From NCBI GenBank assembly GCA_002737305.1, contig NSII01000111.1:1-32171 (forward strand): a stretch of DNA of 32,171 bases, read 5' to 3'. The position numbers and the translations under genes are program-made. Source of the DNA: Synechococcus sp. Baikal-G1 (GTDB lineage Bacteria > Cyanobacteriota > Cyanobacteriia > PCC-6307 > Cyanobiaceae). Positions 1 through 7,169 of this stretch are shown piece after piece. Below the pieces are notes generated by a model. That model was not told the DNA's origin, made no database searches, and saw only the letters and a list, made by a program, of their open reading frames with translations. Each line of letters starts with the position of its first letter. Positions within the stretch are counted from its first letter, which is position 1.

Positions 1-1415
1 ACGCCCAGGGCCAGGACCAGGGCTTCCGCCACCGTGCCGGCCTCCAGCAATTGCAGGTCGATGCCGGCCGCCATCGGCCCCAGGCCGCTGCCCTTGGGCA
101 CCACGGCCCGGCGGAAGCCCAGCCGCGCCGCCTCCTGCAGGCGCAGCTCCAGCTGGCCCACGGGCCGCAGCTGGCCGCCCAGGCCCAGCTCGCCCACCAG
201 CACCGTGCCCGGGGGCAGGGTGAGATCGCGGTAGCTGGCCACCACGGCCGTGGCCACGCCCAGGTCTGCCGCCGGCTCCTCCACCTCCAGGCCGCCGGCC
301 ACGGCCAGGTAGCAGTCGAAACGGGAGAGGGGCAGGCCCAGGTGCTTCTCCAGCACCGCCAGGATCTGGTGCAGGCGGTTGGTGCCGATGCCGGTGGCCG
401 TGCGGCGCGGGCTGGCGTAGCTGGTGGTGCTCACCAGCGCTTGCAACTCCACCACCAGGGCCCGGGTGCCCTCACAGGCCACGATCGTGGCCGTGCCGGC
501 CGAGGGCTCGTCGCTGCCGAGGAATAGCTCGCTGGGGTTGGTGACCTCGACGAGGCCCCGGTCGCGCATCTCAAAGACACCCAGCTCGTGGGTGGCGCCA
601 AAGCGATTTTTGACGGCCCGCAGCAGCCGGTGGCTGGCGAAGCGGTCGCCCTCGAAGGTGAGCACCGCATCCACCAGGTGCTCCAGCACCTTGGGGCCGG
701 CCAGGGTGCCCTCCTTGGTCACATGGCCCACCAGCAGCAAGGCCGTGTCCTGGCGCTTGGCGATGCGGGCCAGGGCGGCGGCGCATTCGCGCACCTGGGC
801 CACCGACCCCGGCGCACTGGCCAATTCACCGTCGTGCAGGGCCTGGATGCTGTCGATGATCGCCACCGCCGGCCGCAGGGATTCGAGCTCCTGCAGCACA
901 ATCTCCAGGTCGGTTTCGGCCAGCAACTGCAGCTGGCTGCCAGCGCCGCCGAGCCGGCGCCAGCGCAATTTCACCTGCTGGGCCGATTCCTCGGCGCTCA
1001 CATACAAAACCGAATGGCGGGCCGCCATCGCTTCGGCGCTTTGCAGCAGCAGGGTCGACTTACCGATGCCGGGATCGCCGCCCACCAGCACCAGGGAGCC
1101 GGGCACCAGGCCGCCGCCGAGCACCCGGTCGAGCTCGCCGTAACCGCTGCCCAGGCGCTGTAGGGGCCGCTCACCGACCGTGTGGATCGACTCAGATCGG
1201 CGCGCGCGATGCAGCAGATCAGAAGCGCCGGGAGCCCCACCGGCCGCTCCTGCAGCGGCTGCAGCGCTCACCACCGGCCGGCGCCGGCGGGTGTCGCTGG
1301 CGGTCACAACCTGCTCCACCAGGCTGTTCCAGCTGCCGCAGGCGGCGCAGCGACCGAAGAACTGGCGGGTCTGGGCCCCGCAGGTCTGGCAGACGTAGAG
1401 GCTGGAACGTCCCAC
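1..1415 (-). CDS. radA: DNA repair protein RadA (partial, C-terminus outside window)
   Basis: RadA is a RecA-like ATPase that promotes branch migration and processing of recombination intermediates in the cytoplasm. About 471 residues are visible and the frame is still open at base 1. Read from the GTG at 1415-1413, the protein begins with a four-cysteine zinc finger (C9, C12, C23, C26). It continues with IHTVGERPLQRLGSGYGELD and a Walker A motif GGDPGIGKST at about residues 112-121 (bases 1053-1082). The RadA-specific KNRFG motif lies at residues 269-273 (bases 597-611). The family is usually about 450-480 residues, so only a few codons should be missing. The GTG start is inferred because no ATG lies in frame just upstream and the zinc finger must be near the N-terminus. 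It diverges from rpaB across a gap of about 97 bases. Confidence 0.95.
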   Translation of the reverse strand, partial: MGRSSLYVCQTCGAQTRQFFGRCAACGSWNSLVEQVVTASDTRRRRPVVSAAAAAGAAGGAPGASDLLHRARRSESIHTVGERPLQRLGSGYGELDRVLGGGLVPGSLVLVGGDPGIGKSTLLLQSAEAMAARHSVLYVSAEESAQQVKLRWRRLGGAGSQLQLLAETDLEIVLQELESLRPAVAIIDSIQALHDGELASAPGSVAQVRECAAALARIAKRQDTALLLVGHVTKEGTLAGPKVLEHLVDAVLTFEGDRFASHRLLRAVKNRFGATHELGVFEMRDRGLVEVTNPSELFLGSDEPSAGTATIVACEGTRALVVELQALVSTTSYASPRRTATGIGTNRLHQILAVLEKHLGLPLSRFDCYLAVAGGLEVEEPAADLGVATAVVASYRDLTLPPGTVLVGELGLGGQLRPVGQLELRLQEAARLGFRRAVVPKGSGLGPMAAGIDLQLLEAGTVAEALVLALG

Positions 1416-1447
1416 GGGGGTGTATGAAGATTGATGATCCTTGATAA

Positions 1448-1478
1448 ACCCACAGGGCCTTCGGCCTTTTCAGTGGGT
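1448..1478 (+). promoter_or_regulatory. Hairpin in the rpaB leader
   Basis: ACCCAC (1448-1453) can pair with GTGGGT (1473-1478). Inside it, AGGGCC (1454-1459) pairs with GGCCTT (1463-1468, one G-U) around a TTC loop, and a TTTT run follows at 1467-1470. The structure lies in the radA-rpaB divergent gap, upstream of the chosen rpaB ATG. It could act in the leader mRNA or be a terminator-like element. Its function is inferred only from the fold. Confidence 0.4.
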
Positions 1479-1512
1479 CGATCTACTCAAACCGTTCGGT
1501 CCAACCGCCGCA

Positions 1513-2259
1513 ATGACGGCTTCTCCCCCCGCCAAGGAAACGATTCTGGTCGTTGACGACGAAGCCAGCATCCGCCGCATCCTGGAAACCCGACTCTCAA
1601 TGATCGGCTACCAGGTGGTCACGGCCTGCGATGGCATTGAAGCCCTCGAGGCCTTCCGGCGCACCAGCCCCGACCTCGTGGTGCTCGACGTAATGATGCC
1701 GAAGCTGGATGGCTATGGCGTCTGCCAGGAGCTGCGCAAGGAATCGGACGTGCCGATCGTGATGCTCACGGCCCTAGGCGATGTGGCCGACCGCATCACC
1801 GGCCTCGAGCTGGGCGCCGACGACTACGTCGTCAAACCCTTCAGCCCCAAGGAGCTCGAGGCCCGCATCCGCTGCGTGCTGCGCCGGGTCGACAAGGACC
1901 AGGCCGCCGGCATCCCCAACTCCGGCGTGATCCAGGTGAGCGACCTCAAGATCGACACCAACAAGCGCCAGGTGTACCGGGGCGACGAACGCATCCGGCT
2001 CACCGGCATGGAGTTCAGCCTGCTGGAGCTGCTGGTGGGCCGCTCCGGCGAACCCTTCAGCCGCGGCGAAATCCTCAAGGAGGTCTGGGGGTACACCCCC
2101 GAGCGCCACGTCGACACCCGGGTGGTGGATGTCCATATCTCCCGGTTGCGCTCCAAACTGGAGGACGACCCCGCCAACCCCGAGCTGATTCTCACGGCCC
2201 GGGGAACGGGGTACCTGTTCCAGCGCATCATCGAAGCCCTTGCCCCCGAAGGACACTGA
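1513..2259 (+). CDS. rpaB: OmpR-type response regulator RpaB
   Basis: RpaB is the cyanobacterial response regulator that, with the kinase NblS (Hik33), controls high-light and photosynthesis genes by binding HLR1 sites. The 248-residue protein has a receiver domain (about residues 10-125) with acidic pocket D15/D16, phosphoacceptor D59 in VLDVMMP, T86 and K108 in VVKPF. A winged-helix DNA-binding domain (about 140-240) carries HVDTRVVDVHISRLRSKLE. ATG 1513 (MTASPPAKE) is preferred over an in-frame TTG at 1441, which would place the leader hairpin inside the gene and add 24 residues unlike the family. It heads a run of lipid genes and its end overlaps the likely plsX start by 20 bases. I do not see a convincing HLR1 pair upstream. 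Confidence 0.93.
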   Translation: MTASPPAKETILVVDDEASIRRILETRLSMIGYQVVTACDGIEALEAFRRTSPDLVVLDVMMPKLDGYGVCQELRKESDVPIVMLTALGDVADRITGLELGADDYVVKPFSPKELEARIRCVLRRVDKDQAAGIPNSGVIQVSDLKIDTNKRQVYRGDERIRLTGMEFSLLELLVGRSGEPFSRGEILKEVWGYTPERHVDTRVVDVHISRLRSKLEDDPANPELILTARGTGYLFQRIIEALAPEGH

Positions 2260-3697
2260 CATCACTGGCCGCAACCCCAAGCGTCGGCGGCCCCAGGCGA
2301 TTCGCCGCCTGGTGATTTGGTACCGCCGCAATGCGGCGGTGACCAGCCTGGTGGGCACGGCCTCCGCCGCTGGCTCGGCGGCGGGCTCGATGGCGGGCTC
2401 GGTAGCGGGCTCGGTCGTGTCCACCGCCGGCAACGTCGCTGGCGCCGCCGGCAATGTGGCGGGCAATGTCGCCGGCGTGGCCGGCTCAATGGCCGGGAAT
2501 GTCGCCGGCGTGGCCGGCTCCGTGGCGGGCGCGGCGGGCTCGGTGGCCGGCTCGATGGCGAATTCGGTGCTCCAACCCCTGGTTTTTGATCCCCTGCGGC
2601 GGCTGCAGCAGGGCAACAATCCCAGCGACGATCTGGCCATCATCGACGCCGAGCGCCTGTGGGTGGCCGTGGATGGCATGGGCGGCGACCATGCCCCCGG
2701 CCCGATCCTGGAGGGCTGCCTGCGGGCCGTGGCCCTCCTGCCGGTGCGCGTGCGCTTCGTGGCTGAAACCGCCGCCGTCGATCAGGCCGTGGCGGCCCTG
2801 GGCCTGGGCGAAGAGCTGGCCGCTGCCATCGGCGCCGGCCTGATTGAACTGGTCGCCAGCGGCCCCTCGGTGGGCATGAACGAAGAGGCCACGGTGGTGC
2901 GGCGCAAGCGGGACGCCAGCATCAACCTGGCCATGGACCTGGTCAAGGCGGCTGAGGCCACGGCGGTGTACTCGGCGGGCAACTCCGGCGCCGTGATGGC
3001 CTCGGCGATCTTCCGGCTCGGTCGGCTCAAGGGCATCGACCGCCCCGCCATCGGCGCCCTTTTCCCCACCAAGGATCCCAACCAGCAGGTGTTGGTGCTC
3101 GATGTGGGCGCCAACATGGATGCCAAGCCCGCCTACCTGCACCAATTCGCCCTGCTCGGCAACATCTACAGCCGCGATGTGCTGCAGGTGCGAAGGCCCC
3201 GGATCGGCCTGCTCAACATCGGCGAGGAGGAGTGCAAGGGCAACGAGCTTTGCCTCAAGACCTACCCCCTGCTGGCGGCCGACGACCGCTTCGTGTTTGC
3301 CGGCAACTGCGAAGGCCGCGACGTGCTCTCCGGCGATTTCGATGTGGTGGTGTGCGATGGCTTCACCGGCAACGTGCTGCTGAAATTCCTCGAATCGGTG
3401 GGCAGCGTGCTGCTGGATGTGCTGCGGGCCGAACTGCCCCGGGGACGCCGGGGCAAGGTGGGCTCCGCCTTCCTGCGCAGCAACCTGGTGCGCATTAAGA
3501 AACGGCTCGACCACGCCGAACATGGCGGCGCCCTGCTGCTGGGCGTCAATGGGGTCTGCGTGATCGGCCATGGCAGCAGCAAGGCCCTCTCGGTGGTGAG
3601 CGCCCTGCGGTTAGCCCATTCCGCCGCCAGCCATGGCGTGATGGACGACCTGCACAAGCTCAGTGACAGCACCGATGCGGTAGTCGCCTGTGGTTGA
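2240..3697 (+). CDS. plsX: Phosphate acyltransferase PlsX with a long repeat-containing N-terminal extension
   Basis: PlsX converts acyl-ACP to acyl-phosphate, the first step of the PlsX/PlsY/PlsC route to phosphatidic acid. The core begins near residue 140 with LWVAVDGMGGD and continues with SAGNSGAVMASA, DVGANMDAKP, NIGEEECKGNE and CDGFTGNVLLK, all typical of the family. The protein is 485 residues against about 330-350 normally. The extra part is a basic segment (residues 11-30, including KRRR and WYRR) followed by an Ala/Gly/Val/Ser repeat (about 41-108). The start is taken as TTG 2240, giving a 20-base overlap with rpaB and implying translational coupling. No ATG lies in frame upstream of the repeat, so the exact start is uncertain. 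The extension is thought to be shared by marine relatives (recalled, not checked). Confidence 0.93.
   Translation: MPPKDTDITGRNPKRRRPQAIRRLVIWYRRNAAVTSLVGTASAAGSAAGSMAGSVAGSVVSTAGNVAGAAGNVAGNVAGVAGSMAGNVAGVAGSVAGAAGSVAGSMANSVLQPLVFDPLRRLQQGNNPSDDLAIIDAERLWVAVDGMGGDHAPGPILEGCLRAVALLPVRVRFVAETAAVDQAVAALGLGEELAAAIGAGLIELVASGPSVGMNEEATVVRRKRDASINLAMDLVKAAEATAVYSAGNSGAVMASAIFRLGRLKGIDRPAIGALFPTKDPNQQVLVLDVGANMDAKPAYLHQFALLGNIYSRDVLQVRRPRIGLLNIGEEECKGNELCLKTYPLLAADDRFVFAGNCEGRDVLSGDFDVVVCDGFTGNVLLKFLESVGSVLLDVLRAELPRGRRGKVGSAFLRSNLVRIKKRLDHAEHGGALLLGVNGVCVIGHGSSKALSVVSALRLAHSAASHGVMDDLHKLSDSTDAVVACG
2360..2563 (+). repeat. In-frame Ala/Gly/Val/Ser repeat of PlsX, 33-base minisatellite
   Basis: Inside plsX, glycines recur at spacings of mostly 4-4-3 residues, forming 11-residue units such as NVAGVAGSMAG and NVAGVAGSVAG. 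At DNA level the 23-base block at 2465-2487 is repeated identically at 2498-2520, a period of 33 bases. An 11-residue period is compatible with a helix carrying a glycine stripe; membrane contact is inferred. Confidence 0.85.
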
Positions 3698-3722
3698 CTG
3701 ACCGCCAACTGGGGTCGTTCAG

Positions 3723-4751
3723 GTGTCGCTCAGCCCAATGGCGGAGGCCGTCGGCATGGCCCTGGTGGGCTGCGGCAGCGGCCTGCCCGCCGTGAGCCTC
3801 AGTAATGCCCAACTGGGGGAACGGGTCGAGACCAACGACGACTGGATCCGCAGCCGCACCGGCATCGGCGCCAGGCACGTGGCCGGCCCGGGCGAAACGG
3901 TTACCAGCCTGGCCAGCGAGGCTGGCCGCCAGGCCCTGGCCCATGCCGGCTGGCACGCGAGCGACCTAGACCTGATCCTGCTGGCCACCTCCAGCCCCGA
4001 CGACCTGTTCGGCACCGCCCCGCGGGTGCAGGGGGTCCTGGGGGCCAGCAACGCCGTGGCCTTCGACATCACGGCCGCCTGCAGCGGCTTCCTGTTTGCC
4101 CTGATCACCGCCAGCCAATACATCCGCAGCGGCAGCGTGCGCCGCGCCCTCGTGATCGGCGCCGACCAGCTCAGCCGCTGGGTGGACTGGGACGATCGCC
4201 GCACCTGCGTGCTGTTTGGCGATGGCGCCGCCGCCGTGGCGGTGGAAGCCTGCCCCGGGGCCGACAACGGCCTACTGGGCTTCCGCATGCGCTCCGATGG
4301 CAGCCGTAATGGCTGCCTCACCCTGGCCCAAATCGAGGAGCACACCAGGGTGGTGGCCGGCAGCCAGGCCCAACGAGGCGGCTTCGAACCGATCCAGATG
4401 AATGGCCAGGAGGTCTACAAATTCGCGGTGCGCGAGGTGCCGGCGATCCTCAAGGACCTGCTGGATAGCACCGGCACCAGTGCCGACCAGCTCGACTGGC
4501 TGCTGCTGCACCAGGCCAACCAGCGGATCCTCGATGCAGTGGCCGAGCGCTTCGCCATTCCCGCCGAGCGGGTGCTCAGCAACCTGGCCCGCTATGGCAA
4601 CACCTCCGCCGCCACGATCCCGCTGATGCTCAACGAGGCCGTGCGCGATGGCCGGGTTCAGCCGGGTCACCTGATCGCCAGCAGCGGCTTCGGCGCCGGC
4701 CTGAGCTGGGGCGCGGCCCTGCTGCGCTGGGGCGGTCCCCAGGCCACCTGA
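3723..4751 (+). CDS. fabH: 3-oxoacyl-ACP synthase III (FabH)
   Basis: FabH condenses acetyl-CoA with malonyl-ACP to begin type II fatty acid synthesis. With the GTG start at 3723 the protein has 342 residues, close to the usual 320-340. The catalytic triad is visible: C120 in DITAACSGF, H263 in LLLHQANQRI and N293 in ARYGNTSAA. The H-to-N spacing of 30 residues equals that of the E. coli enzyme. The N-terminal motif DDWIRSRTGIGAR is also typical. An alternative start is the ATG at 3738 (MAEAVGMALVGCG). It lies 25 bases after plsX and 60 bases before fabD in the same direction, so cotranscription is likely. Confidence 0.95.
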   Translation: MSLSPMAEAVGMALVGCGSGLPAVSLSNAQLGERVETNDDWIRSRTGIGARHVAGPGETVTSLASEAGRQALAHAGWHASDLDLILLATSSPDDLFGTAPRVQGVLGASNAVAFDITAACSGFLFALITASQYIRSGSVRRALVIGADQLSRWVDWDDRRTCVLFGDGAAAVAVEACPGADNGLLGFRMRSDGSRNGCLTLAQIEEHTRVVAGSQAQRGGFEPIQMNGQEVYKFAVREVPAILKDLLDSTGTSADQLDWLLLHQANQRILDAVAERFAIPAERVLSNLARYGNTSAATIPLMLNEAVRDGRVQPGHLIASSGFGAGLSWGAALLRWGGPQAT

Positions 4752-4811
4752 ACCAGCGGGGCCCCAACAGCCGCGCCGTAGTCTCCAGCCCACAAAAGCG
4801 CAACCGCCACC

Positions 4812-5711
4812 ATGGGGATCGCCTGGGTGTTTCCGGGTCAGGGTTCACAGAAACTCGGCATGGCAACGGCCGTGCTCGATCTGCCTGACGCCCGCCAGCG
4901 TTTTGCCCTCGCCTCCGAGCTGCTGGGCCGCGACCTGCTGGCGATCTGCGCCGGCGAAGGGCTCGATGCCATCGCCGAGCCCACGGACCTCAACGACACC
5001 CGCAACACCCAGCCGTCCCTGTTCGTGGTCGAGAGCCTGCTGGTGGATGGCCTGCGCCAGCAGGGCCGCAGCGCCGACCTGGTGGCCGGCCACAGCCTGG
5101 GGGAACTCGTGGCCCTCTATGCGGCCGGCGTTTTCGACTTCGAAACGGGACTCGCCCTGATGCACCGGCGCAGCATCCTGATGGCCGCCGCCGGCGGCGG
5201 TGCCATGACCGCCGTGATGGGCTTCGATCGCGGCGAGCTGGAGGCCCTGGTCGCCGCCACCGAGGACGTGGTGATCGCCAACGACAACAGCAGCGCCCAG
5301 GTGGTGCTCTCCGGGAGCTCCGAAGCCGTGGCCAGCGTCAGCGCCCAGCTGACCTGCAAGCGGGCGATCCCCCTGGCCGTGTCGGGGGCCTTCCATTCGC
5401 CCTTCATGGCCGGGGCCGCCGCCGCCTTCGCCCAGGAGCTGGAGCCCCTGCCCTTTGCCGATGCCACGATCCCGGTCTTGAGCAACACCGACCCCACCCC
5501 CGAAACCAGCGGTGAGCGGCTCAAGGCCCGCCTGGTGGGCCAGATGACCAGCGGCGTGCGCTGGCGCGAAACCATGGACCAGTTCGCCGCCCAGGCGATC
5601 GACACCACCGTGGAGATCGGCCCCGGCAACGTGCTCAGCGGCCTGATCAAACGCAGCCTGGCGGGCGTCACCACCGCCCAGATCGCCGCCGCCGCGGACC
5701 TGGGCCTGTGA
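4812..5711 (+). CDS. fabD: Malonyl-CoA:ACP transacylase (FabD)
   Basis: FabD loads malonyl groups onto ACP for fatty acid elongation and supplies the FabH substrate. The 299-residue protein starts at ATG 4812 with IAWVFPGQGSQKLGM. The nucleophile is S95 in GHSLGELVALYAAG and the partner histidine is H195 in SGAFHSPFM. It ends with EIGPGNVLSGLIKR, a typical C-terminal region. No Shine-Dalgarno motif is seen before the ATG, as for most genes here. The stop TGA (5709-5711) overlaps the GTG start of plsC by 3 bases (GTGA), so translation of the two is probably coupled. Confidence 0.96.
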   Translation: MGIAWVFPGQGSQKLGMATAVLDLPDARQRFALASELLGRDLLAICAGEGLDAIAEPTDLNDTRNTQPSLFVVESLLVDGLRQQGRSADLVAGHSLGELVALYAAGVFDFETGLALMHRRSILMAAAGGGAMTAVMGFDRGELEALVAATEDVVIANDNSSAQVVLSGSSEAVASVSAQLTCKRAIPLAVSGAFHSPFMAGAAAAFAQELEPLPFADATIPVLSNTDPTPETSGERLKARLVGQMTSGVRWRETMDQFAAQAIDTTVEIGPGNVLSGLIKRSLAGVTTAQIAAAADLGL

Positions 5712-6526
5712 GCAAGCCTGGAGATCGGGCTGGCGGCCCTGCGGGCGCCATCGTGCCCGCCGAAGGCGGTCGCATCAGCGGCTTGCGCCGGGCCCTGCGG
5801 CGCCTGCGCAAGCCGCCCGAACCGCCGGCCCTGCTCAGCAGCCCCAAACCGAGCCTCACCTACCGAATCATCAGCTACCTGCTGGTGTTCCCGATTTATC
5901 GGCTCCTGTTCCGCGGCCGCACCGCCGGCAACAACAACGTGCCGATGGAGGGGGCCCTGGTGGTGGTGGCCAACCACGGCTCCCACCTGGATCCGCCCCT
6001 GCTGGGCCATGCCCTCGGCCGACCGGTGGCCTTCATGGCCAAGGCCGAACTGTTCCGGGTGCCCCTACTGGGGCCGATCATCCGGGCCTGCGGGGCCTAT
6101 CCGGTGGCCCGCGGCGCCAGCGATCGGGAGGCGATCCGCACCGCCACCGGTCGACTCGACCAGGGCTGGGCCACGGGCGTTTTCCTTGATGGCACCCGCC
6201 AGGCCAATGGCCGGGTCAACACGCCGATGCCAGGGGCCGCCCTGCTGGCGGCCCGCTCCGGCGCACCCCTCCTGCCCGTAGCAATCATCAACAGCTACCG
6301 GGCCCTCGGCACCGGCCGCCAGGCGCGCCTGGTGCCGATCCACATCCGCATCGGCACGCCAATCCCGCCGCCGGCCTCACGCCGCCGGGCCGACCTGGAT
6401 GTGGTGACGGCGGCCTGCCAGGCCCAGATCAATGCCCTGCTGGATCTAGGCCCCCTGAGGGCGGATGAACCGGTCGGCCAGCTCCATCCAGCAGCGGAGC
6501 GAACCGCCCTGCCGCCCAAAACCTGA
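5708..6526 (+). CDS. plsC: 1-acyl-sn-glycerol-3-phosphate acyltransferase (PlsC family)
   Basis: This membrane-associated acyltransferase adds the second acyl chain to lysophosphatidic acid. The 272-residue protein has a Pro/Arg-rich N-terminus, a hydrophobic segment around residues 55-75 (RIISYLLVFPIYRLLF) and the catalytic HX4D motif NHGSHLDPP with H90 and D95. The second motif is YPVARGASDREA. The third motif reads FLDGTR, where most family members have EGTR, a conservative Glu-to-Asp change. The GTG start overlaps the fabD stop. The last 98 bases overlap the 3' end of the convergent YdcF-like gene. It is the last gene of the rpaB-plsX-fabH-fabD-plsC run. Confidence 0.9.
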   Translation: MSKPGDRAGGPAGAIVPAEGGRISGLRRALRRLRKPPEPPALLSSPKPSLTYRIISYLLVFPIYRLLFRGRTAGNNNVPMEGALVVVANHGSHLDPPLLGHALGRPVAFMAKAELFRVPLLGPIIRACGAYPVARGASDREAIRTATGRLDQGWATGVFLDGTRQANGRVNTPMPGAALLAARSGAPLLPVAIINSYRALGTGRQARLVPIHIRIGTPIPPPASRRRADLDVVTAACQAQINALLDLGPLRADEPVGQLHPAAERTALPPKT

Positions 6527-7169
6527 GGTCCCGGCCGGTCAGCACCCAGAGGGCCGCCCGCAGGCCATCGCCCCAGACCTTGCCCTTGCGCTCGGGGATG
6601 CAGCGTTGGCCGCAGGGCACTTCCACGGGCGTGAGGCCGATCCCCCGGCTACCGGCCACAATCCGGCCCACGAGCAGGGCCCGGGGCATGTGGTCGCTGC
6701 TGGTGACGAGCATCACGCTGCGCACCTTGGAGCGCTTGAGGTCATCGGCCACCGACGTGAAATTGCTAAGGGTGTCGTGGGCGCGGTAATCGAGCAGCAC
6801 TTGGCCGGGATGGAGCCCCTCGCGACGGAACTCCCAGGTGGCGTATTCGGGATTGCTGCCGCCGCTCACCAGCAACGGCAGGCCCAGGCGCCGGGCCAGC
6901 CGGGCCGCTTCCTGCTCCCGGGCCACATCGCCGCCCAGCACCAAAATCAGCTGGGGCGGCGGCAGCGGCGGTAGCCACAGTCCCCGCGACAGCCAAAGCA
7001 AGCCCGCAGCCACCAGGGCCAGGGGCCACCAGCGCCCAAGCCGCCGGCGGCAGCCCCTGGCCGGTTGGCGCCGGGCGCGCCCCGGGCGCAACCGGCGGCG
7101 ACGGCCCGGCCCGGGCGACCGCCGGACTGGCAACGCGGACCGATCGCTGCGGGGGCCGGGGCCAGCCAT
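6429..7169 (-). CDS. YdcF-like (DUF218) membrane-anchored protein
   Basis: A 246-residue protein with an Arg-rich N-terminus (about residues 1-45), one transmembrane helix (LALVAAGLLWLSRGLW, about 49-65) and a DUF218 domain. Domain motifs seen are ILVLGGD, LLVSGGS, DTLSNF and TSSDHMPRA, including the conserved Asp/Asn and His/Arg of the family. DUF218 proteins such as YdcF and SanA are linked to envelope functions and bind nucleotide-like ligands in E. coli; the substrate here is unknown. Its ATG (7169-7167) shares one base with the tsaB stop (TGATG), pointing to translational coupling. Its stop lies inside plsC on the other strand, giving a 98-base tail-to-tail overlap. Confidence 0.85.
   Translation of the reverse strand: MAGPGPRSDRSALPVRRSPGPGRRRRLRPGRARRQPARGCRRRLGRWWPLALVAAGLLWLSRGLWLPPLPPPQLILVLGGDVAREQEAARLARRLGLPLLVSGGSNPEYATWEFRREGLHPGQVLLDYRAHDTLSNFTSVADDLKRSKVRSVMLVTSSDHMPRALLVGRIVAGSRGIGLTPVEVPCGQRCIPERKGKVWGDGLRAALWVLTGRDLRFWAAGRFAPLLDGAGRPVHPPSGGLDPAGH

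Noticed and set aside
2486-3571. Long minus-strand reading frame (361 codons) opposite plsX
   Set aside because: plsX has full family motifs on the plus strand. The antisense frame is a His/Gln/Gly-rich mirror product typical of GC-rich third positions and resembles no family.
4802-4815. Eukaryote-like GCCACCATGG context at the fabD start
   Set aside because: It matches a Kozak consensus by chance in GC-rich DNA. All surrounding genes are bacterial.
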